A DNA stretch of 64,000 bases from Pegea sp. RAD2-039. Lineage: Eukaryota; Chordata; Thaliacea; Salpida; Salpidae. This document shows positions 57,064 through 64,000 of this stretch, in pieces; position 1 is the stretch's first letter, and every line of letters begins with the position of its first letter. The notes under the pieces are model-generated. The model saw nothing but the letters and a program-made list of their open reading frames with translations. It did not search any database and was not told the origin of the DNA. Location of the stretch: NCBI GenBank assembly GCA_034620365.1, contig JAQGEQ010000351.1:310001-374000 (forward strand). The letters are read 5' to 3'. The position numbers and the translations under genes were made by a program.

Positions 57064-59286
57064 ATGTCACAAATAAATGAAGCCAACTTTTCATGTTATG
57101 ATTACTTTAAGAAAGCACTAAAAATGTTACCATTAAAAGAGTTTCCATGTGGATTAGGATCTTGGGTAAGAAATATTGCTTCATTTATACTCAAGATAAT
57201 TGACATTAATAAGTTAACGATGCTAATTATACAGATTTTAATATAATGATTAGACAACTTTATACAAAATTGTATATTAAAAATTGGTTTTATTTTAAAC
57301 TAATATAAATTATGTACAAAAAGCAAATCACTTTTTAATTGATATTGTTTTTAGCGAAATGTTGAATGTAAGAAAACTGATGAGATGTTTGCTGTTACAA
57401 CAGCAGGTGAAAAATTATAATAGTTTTTTTATAAAACCATTTCTTCCAAACCATGTCAGTTCAGCTAAATCAAAAGGTTTTTTGTTTGAAAAATTTCAAA
57501 TTTTATTTGTTGTGTTGTTTAGATTATGGAGTAAACTATGAAAAAGTTGAAACGTTGTTGGATTATATAAATAACTGGGATTCTTCTGATATAAGTTGGA
57601 GTAATGAAGCTAAAAAACTGATGATAATATCGGTATTAAAACCACACAAGTTTCAACAACCTCATAACCTTCCTTTCATCTTTGCATTTATCAGATCTTT
57701 GTACTTCAGAGATAAGAATGTAATAAAAAATTCATCAAATTACAGCAAATAATTTGATTAAATTGCAGATTACTTTTGTAGATGAAGAAATGAAAAAGTT
57801 TACAAACCTTGAAGAGTTAGTTTTATCGGCAAACTACTTGACAGAAATTAATTCTTATAATCTTCCAAACACACTACAAGTAATTTCTGGCTAAAAACTC
57901 CTAAATTCAGATCACAAACCTTTTTCTGTAGGTTTTGGAATTGGGAAGCAACCTAATCCATGATCTTTCTTCTTTATGTCTTCAACCTCCACCTCTTCTG
58001 CATCTGGGACTCTCTCACAACCGACTATCTAATAACCAACAATCTAACAGCTTCTTCTTATCCCACTTGTGGTTGGTAACAATGACAACCAAGACCACCA
58101 ACCACACCTTTGTCTTACAGGCCTCACCTTAAATCACTTGATCTCAGTTTTAACGACTTGGACAAACTCTCTGCAACAATCACCGGCCTACAATTCCTGC
58201 CAAGCCTCAAAAGTCTGGCCCTCCAGGGCAACCCGCTCAGTGTACACCTTCTACATCTGATTATTCTTTTCTTCAACATTCAATTTGCAGTTGCTACCAA
58301 ACTACCGCAGATACGTCATCAAAACGCTCAGAAGCCTCTCTTATCTCGACGACGTCCTTATCTCAACTGATGAGCGCCATTACTCGAGCGTAGAGACGAA
58401 GAAAGATAATGTAGCTCGCGATGAAGCGCAGTTGATCGTAAAGATCGGTGGAGTATACGGAGCTGGCCGAAATTTACTTCCAGTATTCCCGCAGATTATT
58501 TTAAAATTTATGATTTAAACATAAATGTTTGCTGGCAGATGACGTCATCAGACACGATGGTGACTACCGAATATTTCGTCAGCTACACGATGTTAGAGGA
58601 GGATGGTAGTGACGTGATAAACCATTTGAGCGAATCGAAGCCTGGAAGTGACGTCATTAACTTTAATTACACGTGAGTTAAAGAGTAATGACACCGTAGA
58701 TGCGAGATGACAGAATGGTATTTAGGAAAATTCACAAAGTGAAAGATTTGAAAAGTCTGAGAGATTTGCTGATGGATGGTATAGAGATTTCAATTATTCG
58801 GAAAACTGTCAAATGGTGGCCGGTAGACGAAGCTTCAACTCCCGCCACGGGTAAGAAGAAAAAGCCGAAGAGCGCAAAGCGCGAAAAAAATGAAAAAAGA
58901 AAGAAGAAGAATGAGGAAGAGCTACGTGAAGGTCCCCCGGAATTAGATCACCTGGGAGGATATAAGATGCTAACTGATGATTTGGTTAGAGGTGAATGGA
59001 GATTGATGAAGATTTGTTATTGTGGAGGAGGCGAAGAACCAAGTGAAGAAGATCAGATAAAGTTGGTGATGCCAGTCACAGAGGTGAGGAAGAGATGAGG
59101 AAGATCAAACATGATCTTGTTGATCAATTGCAGGTCAAAGAGTCTGAAGTAAAAAAGAAGAAGAAAAAAGATAAAGAGGAAAAAAAGAAGCAAGTAGAAG
59201 ATTTGGATACAAAAGAAAGACCTTTACTGGTTCATGTCACCTTCCAACTCGACCGTTGTCAACTTAATTCTGAACTTAACAAGTGA
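57064..59286 (+). CDS. LRRC43: Leucine-rich repeat-containing protein 43
   Basis: LRRC43 is an LRR protein found in animals with motile cilia. Exon 1 (57064-57165) starts MSQINEANFSCYDYFKKALK and has KEFPCGLGSW. Later exons have LKPHKFQQPHNLPFIFAFIR, FTNLEELVLSANYLTEINS, VLELGSNLIHDLSSLCLQPP and HLGLSHNRLSNN. Then PHLKSLDLSFNDLDKLSATI, LQFLPSLKSLALQGNPLS and LLPNYRRYVIKTLRSLSYLD complete the LRR cap, matching family order. The C-terminal part has VFRKIHKVKDLKSLRDLL, a Lys/Glu-rich segment (GKKKKPKSAKREKNEKRKKK), and ends HVTFQLDRCQLNSELNK with TGA at 59284. Junctions near 58070 (donor TG then GTTGGT) and 58250 (donor AGT then GTACAC) were chosen because only they keep frame. It converges on the HAD gene; AATAAA at 59487 lies beyond the likely minus-strand poly(A) signal at 59421, so the 3' UTRs probably overlap. 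Confidence 0.9.
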
Positions 59287-59420
59287 CGTCAGTGATGACG
59301 TCATAGTCTTGTTTGCAGCTTAGTCATGACATATTCCCAATCAATATGGAAACTAATTTTGTATAAAGTTGCTTACCTCAAATTTAGCTCTTTAAAATTA
59401 ATTTTAAGCACCATCTTCCA

Positions 59421-59492
59421 TTTATTTGTTAATCATTTTAAACTCGAAATAATTGACAACTGATGAAGCCAGAGTAAAATCGGATAAATAAA
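59421..59492. terminator. Overlapping poly(A) signals of LRRC43 and the HAD gene
   Basis: TTTATT at 59421-59426 gives AATAAA on the minus strand (HAD gene); AATAAA at 59487-59492 serves LRRC43. The order implies overlapping convergent transcripts. Confidence 0.45.
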
Positions 59493-59560
59493 AGCAAAAA
59501 AGAAAATTCTGTTGTTGATCAAGTTCAGTTGAAAGAAAATAGTTTGAAGGAAATCGAAGT

Positions 59561-60514
59561 TTAGTGCTCTGTTCGTGTAATAGCATCAATACTAGCTTGT
59601 ATGTTGACAAAACCTCCGGCTAAAACCATTTCAGCTGCCTTCAGTTCATCAACACAGAAAGGACCAGTGTCAACAGCAACGCAGGGTACACCATTGTCAT
59701 GAGCACATTGTATGTCTTTGGGGGTATCCCCGATAATTACCATATCGTTCCCTGTCACCTCTTTGCCAAGGTATTCCATGTAACGCTGTCGTGCAATTTC
59801 AACCAGTTTACTCCTTACAGGGTGATCTGATCCTCCAAAAGCACCAAACATTGTGTTGCCGCCCCACTTAAAAAGATTTGTGTCAATTCCCGCGTTTTGT
59901 AGTTTCATCTCAGCTGTAGTAATGTGATTACCTGAATAATTAGACAACGAAAAATGAAAAAATTTAAATTGATACAAAATAGTTTAAAGACATTAAAAAA
60001 TTCTTGAAGAAAGTGTTCAAGAAAATTGATAACCTGTAAGCAACGCCAATTTCACATCTTTCCTAAATGACAACTCTTGTAGAAGCGATTTAACATTTGG
60101 CAAGCAGTTCCATTGGTAACTAAAAGAAAAAGTTGAGATTTCAATCATCTTTTAAAGTAGATACTTGCTTTCCTGAGTCAATTCCTTCTTGTACTAAACG
60201 AGGCATTTCTGAAAATGACTTTATTATTCTTTCATCATAATCTGAGACTGTTTTGGGCGATATTCCATATTTAGATAAAACTTCCAAGGCAATACTACCA
60301 TCAGTTCCTCCTAAAGATAATTATATTAGAGTAAAAAACAAACTTCTCAGCAAATTTGACTACCAGAGAACATCACATTATTTTTTTCGATGGTTCTTCC
60401 AAAACCAATTGATAAAGCTCTACACAAATATGAACTGGAAGCACCACTTTTTTGTTTGTTTATTAAAGTTCCATCAATATCGAAAAGTAGTAGACGAGGT
60501 ATTATAGTATTCAT
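59561..60514 (-). CDS. HAD-superfamily phosphatase, phosphoglycolate-phosphatase-like
   Basis: Four exons (60364-60514, 60169-60310, 60034-60119, 59561-59931) sum to 750 nt, giving 249 residues. Motif I is LLLFDIDGTLI with the nucleophile Asp and acid/base Asp. The cap follows (SGGTDGSIALEVLSKYG). Motif II is LALLTGN, a conserved Lys sits in SDHPVRSKLVE, and motif IV is VIIGDTPKDIQCAHDNGVPC. These are the catalytic residues of a class-I cap HAD hydrolase, probably a small-molecule phosphatase; the substrate is unknown. The second intron only keeps frame with a GC-AG pair (donor GGAAA then GCAAGT at 60168), a known minor class of intron. The protein resembles bacterial and algal phosphoglycolate phosphatases more than animal PGP, so bacterial ancestry is possible but untested. 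Confidence 0.88.
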
Positions 60515-63500
60515 TATAATTCAAACTTTAAACTCACTAAATGATAAGAATAACTCAATAAAAAAGTCATTATAAAACTAAATAATTTTCAAATTTGTTT
60601 AAATATACCAAATGCAAAGCAGTCTAATATAATCAAATAACTTTATTTGTTAATTTATTCAAGATATTGCTGCAGATGACAAATTATACAGCTCTTATAG
60701 CAAAAAAACAATGAAAAGGTTTTAACTACCACAGAAAAATTAAAACATTACAGAAACAACAATAAAAATAAGCTATGAAGCAAAATAAGCAAAGAGACTG
60801 GCAACATTATATATCTAATGTTAGCAAAATTACTTAAATCATATTTTATATACAATTTCAAAAAAGGTAATAGACTTCAATTTAGTGATAGAGTTAAGAA
60901 AAGGATTCTAAACTATAGTTACCCTATTAAAAATATTTTTTAATCAAAAAAGTTTAATGCATAACATTCTAACTTTGATTATTTTTCTAGAAATTTACAT
61001 GAATAGACAGACAAAATATTTATATTAGTTTTTTAAAAGCTACAAAATTATTTTAAATTTATGAAAACACAGCTTAACTTAATTATAATGATATAATTAC
61101 AATGACTTTTATTCCTTTGTATATTTTATAAATCATATATTTATACAGTATAACAAACAACTAAGTTATATTAAGCAGTAAATAATAAAATAGAAACATT
61201 TTAAGGTTTAATTACTATAAATTATTTTATCAAACTATAATATTATAAATTATATTAGATAATTTCAGAAAATACTTTTTTTTTAATTTAAAAACTATAA
61301 AGAAAATGTAAATAATAAGTTTCCAACGTTTATTATAGAAAGCTTAGTATAGTTGAAAAACTTTGAATACTAACTAATAAAGTTAACTCTACAAAAATAT
61401 ATAGTTCATTAAATTTATATTAAACTAAATTGATTTAATTAATTGCTAAATACTACTAGCAAAAATTAATAAATAATAATATTTTCAAAGTTTTAACAGA
61501 AAGCAACTGAACAAAATACTTTGCAAAAGTTTGAAATATGAAAGTTGTTTAGAAGCCCTTAAGACATTATGGTTTTAATAATTACATTCTTTTACATATT
61601 TGTGCTGCCATAAATAAAAAAGTAATTAAATGTTTTCATTCCTCTAAACATTTCTTTCATACTTGTTTAAACTATAAAAAAATTCGATCTTATTAATTAC
61701 ACATGAAAACCACCGGTACATTTAACAAATGCTTTGAGGATTACCGAAAGGCCATGTGTTACATCTTTTTATTTCTATATTTCTAACTTAATGGATATTA
61801 TATGTAAGAATGTGTGTTAGCGGGAGCTGCTCTATTTAGGCACCCTTCTTCGCATTTATTGTAATAAATAAGTACTTCCTAGCTTAGTAGTAGTTCCTAG
61901 CTTTGTCAACTGTTTACAAACGATTTTTAAAATGTTTATTATTTATTGTTTAAGATAAGTTTGAATAAATAATGCTAAAGAAATCTATAAAAGTAATCCT
62001 ATACAACTTTACTAAGGAATTATCGACTTATTTTAAAGACAAATTGATACTTTCAAAAACTCAAAATATTTTGCAAATAGTGAGTTAATGAAGTGACTAC
62101 AAAATTAAAACTTTATTTTCCTAACTTTTTAACGACAAAATATTTCATATTTTAAATCAACTAAAAATATATATAAACCTTCTCCTGCTCACTTTATAGT
62201 TCAGTTGTATAAAAAAAATGTGAAAACTTAAAAAATTTATTAAACGAAATATTTTTTCTTAATACAAGAAGTTTCCCTGAAATTTATAATACTGCGTGTG
62301 TTTAATTGTTTCATGTTTATTATAGAAGATTGTATCAAATACTTATTTACACAGGAAGTAGACTTTTTTTAGTATTATGATACAAATTTGTTGTTGCATC
62401 AATCTGTATAATTGTCAAATTAGTAAAATAATCTTGATGAACTATTTTTCTAAAATATCTTCGGTAAAATATCTTTCTAACTGATCATAGAAGTATAATG
62501 GAATTCATGTTTGAAATAACAGATCGTGGATATTATATTAGATAATTTTTTTGACTGTCTAGTTTTGCTTAGGTTTGTCCGTCCTACTTTTCTTTGTATG
62601 CACAGCTGTAAGACTGTTCTAACAGTTTTAAATTAGATCTTTTGTGAAACCACAGATGATCATAACTTTCTATATCTAGTTTCAACATTTGGAGTTATAG
62701 ATCAACAAAAAATAGTTTTCATGAAAATGTTTTTAAATTTGAACTAACACTAATAGTATAATTATAAACTTAAGAAAGTATTGAAAGCTATTCAATCCAA
62801 TAATTTAAATAAATTGAGAGGTCAAAATTGCTTCTTACATTTAGATTACTAACTAAAAGAAAACCTTTTGGTCTATAAAGAGCTTATTTTTTCATTTGAA
62901 CAACTTGATTTTAAATTTTCACTAAATTTACATCAAAACAGCAGACTCCATCGATCTAAAGATAAATTTTGTATTTTAAAATATTTTACTTAAAAACATA
63001 CTCCAGGAGAAAATTTCGAAATTTTGATTAATATATACTTAAGAAAAATAATTTTTTTCTATACTTGATATATCTAAGTCTTTTTTATGACAAATTAAAT
63101 ATGATTTAAACTACTACATCATGAGTGAGTGAAAAGAAGATGAAACTTACCAAATCATAGAATTTAAAGCTGGTGTCAAATTTTTAAATAAAAATGTATC
63201 TTTATAGATAACAAAATTCTCTTACAAAAACTAAATTCAAGTTTTAGCATATCTTTAAGATGACATAAGAATGATATATCATTTTTATCAGATGAAAAAA
63301 TGACTTGTTGATAAGCATCGGTATTTAAATTCAACTTTGGTTAAGTTATTCAACACTTTCTTGGTTCAATTTACAGAAAGAAATTCTTTAGATTTGAAAT
63401 ATCAAATTAAATTGTAACTTTTCATCTCTTCTTCATTTGCAGTCATCCAGAAATCCCTTTTATTTAGTCAATGATATTATTTTTTTAACTCAGACGTTAA

Positions 63501-64000
63501 TATTTGAAATTTCATTAATCTAACTGTCAAAAAGCTTTCATCAAAATATATATTTTTTAATATTTAAAAAAAAAATTTCAAGGTTAGTTGTAAATTTGAA
63601 CAAAAAATTCTAGCTCAAAATAATTGTTAAAAATGTCGTTAAATTGTGTTTCGTCTACTGATGTCTATTATCTTATGTCTAATTATGGCAATTTCCAGAT
63701 AGCAATCATATAAAAATATAAAATTAAGAATTTATTATTTTATCTTCTAGCTATTTATTTATTACTTTTTAGAATATCTATTGTAAAATTAAAAGATTTT
63801 CAATAATTTGTGAAAATCAAAATAATATAAGTATCATTTTACTGTAATCAACAAGTCACGGTCGGTTTTAATTAATCAAAACTTAAATGAAAGAATTTAA
63901 TAAAAACAAATCAGTTAATTAAAATCTGTACATTTTTTAACTAATACAAAAGTTAAGAGTTGTCTCAACGACATTAAGTTTACATTTTATTTAATTACTT
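60515..64000. other. AT-rich gene-poor DNA
   Basis: About 3.5 kb with no supported coding exon. The only identifiable item is the LINE tail at 61797-61880. Confidence 0.5.
61797..61880 (+). mobile_element. LINE copy C, 3' tail only
   Basis: About 85 bases in plus orientation match the 3' end of copies A and B (GAATGTGTGTTAGCG, GGCACCCTTCTTCGC, then TTTATTGTAATAAATAA). Weaker similarity may extend left to about 61755 (CATGTGTTACATC). It is a severely 5'-truncated insertion. Confidence 0.8.

Noticed and set aside
1-64000. tRNA, rRNA or snRNA genes
   Set aside because: I saw no cloverleaf with A/B boxes, no rRNA-like blocks and no Sm site; a covariance search would be needed to exclude them.

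Overview
This is a nuclear window from an AT-rich, intron-rich animal genome. Every gene I recognise is a metazoan protein (synaptobrevin, MAPK15, lamin-tail intermediate filament, PEX1, twinfilin, an R12-type RGS protein, PIEZO, LRRC43). Most coding sequence is cut by many very short GT-AG introns (often 40-60 nt) with pyrimidine-rich 3' ends. Gene-poor stretches are extremely AT-rich and hold decayed non-LTR retroelement pieces. CTCF-like motifs would suit a bilaterian invertebrate, but I cannot name the species.

Layout. 1-854 (-): synaptobrevin/VAMP, whose last exon runs off the left edge. 3.26-4.75 kb: 5'-truncated LINE copy (-). 5.0-7.6 kb (-): large exon of a protein with about 55 Cys/Pro pentapeptides. 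8.3-8.8 kb (-): MARVEL-like membrane protein. 9.2-11.7 kb (-): MAPK15/ERK7. 13.8-16.9 kb (+): lamin-tail intermediate-filament protein, convergent with an ASPHD-type hydroxylase (17.1-18.1 kb, -). 18.2-21.9 kb (-): PEX1 in one exon. 22.3-24.0 kb (-): RUSF1. 25.0-26.7 kb (-): TBCCD1 in one exon. 27.3-28.9 kb: two LINE relics. 30.7-32.3 kb (-): twinfilin. 34.4-40.3 kb (+): RGS12/14-like protein with PTB, RGS, two Ras-binding domains and GoLoco. 44.2-55.7 kb (+): PIEZO, with two intronic minisatellites. 57.1-59.3 kb (+): LRRC43, convergent with a HAD phosphatase (59.6-60.5 kb, -). 60.5-64 kb: AT-rich, with a short LINE 3' tail.

The genes do not form one pathway; this is an ordinary gene neighbourhood. 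Several relate to cilia, centrosomes or the cytoskeleton (MAPK15, TBCCD1, LRRC43, twinfilin), which may be chance. The most unusual DNA-level signal is an extreme excess of the palindrome TGACGTCA in the gene-dense parts, with about 30 perfect copies by eye in 15.4-20.4 kb, in exons, introns and UTRs alike. The most unusual gene-level signals are the Cys/Pro repeat protein and the lamin-type filament protein without a CaaX box.
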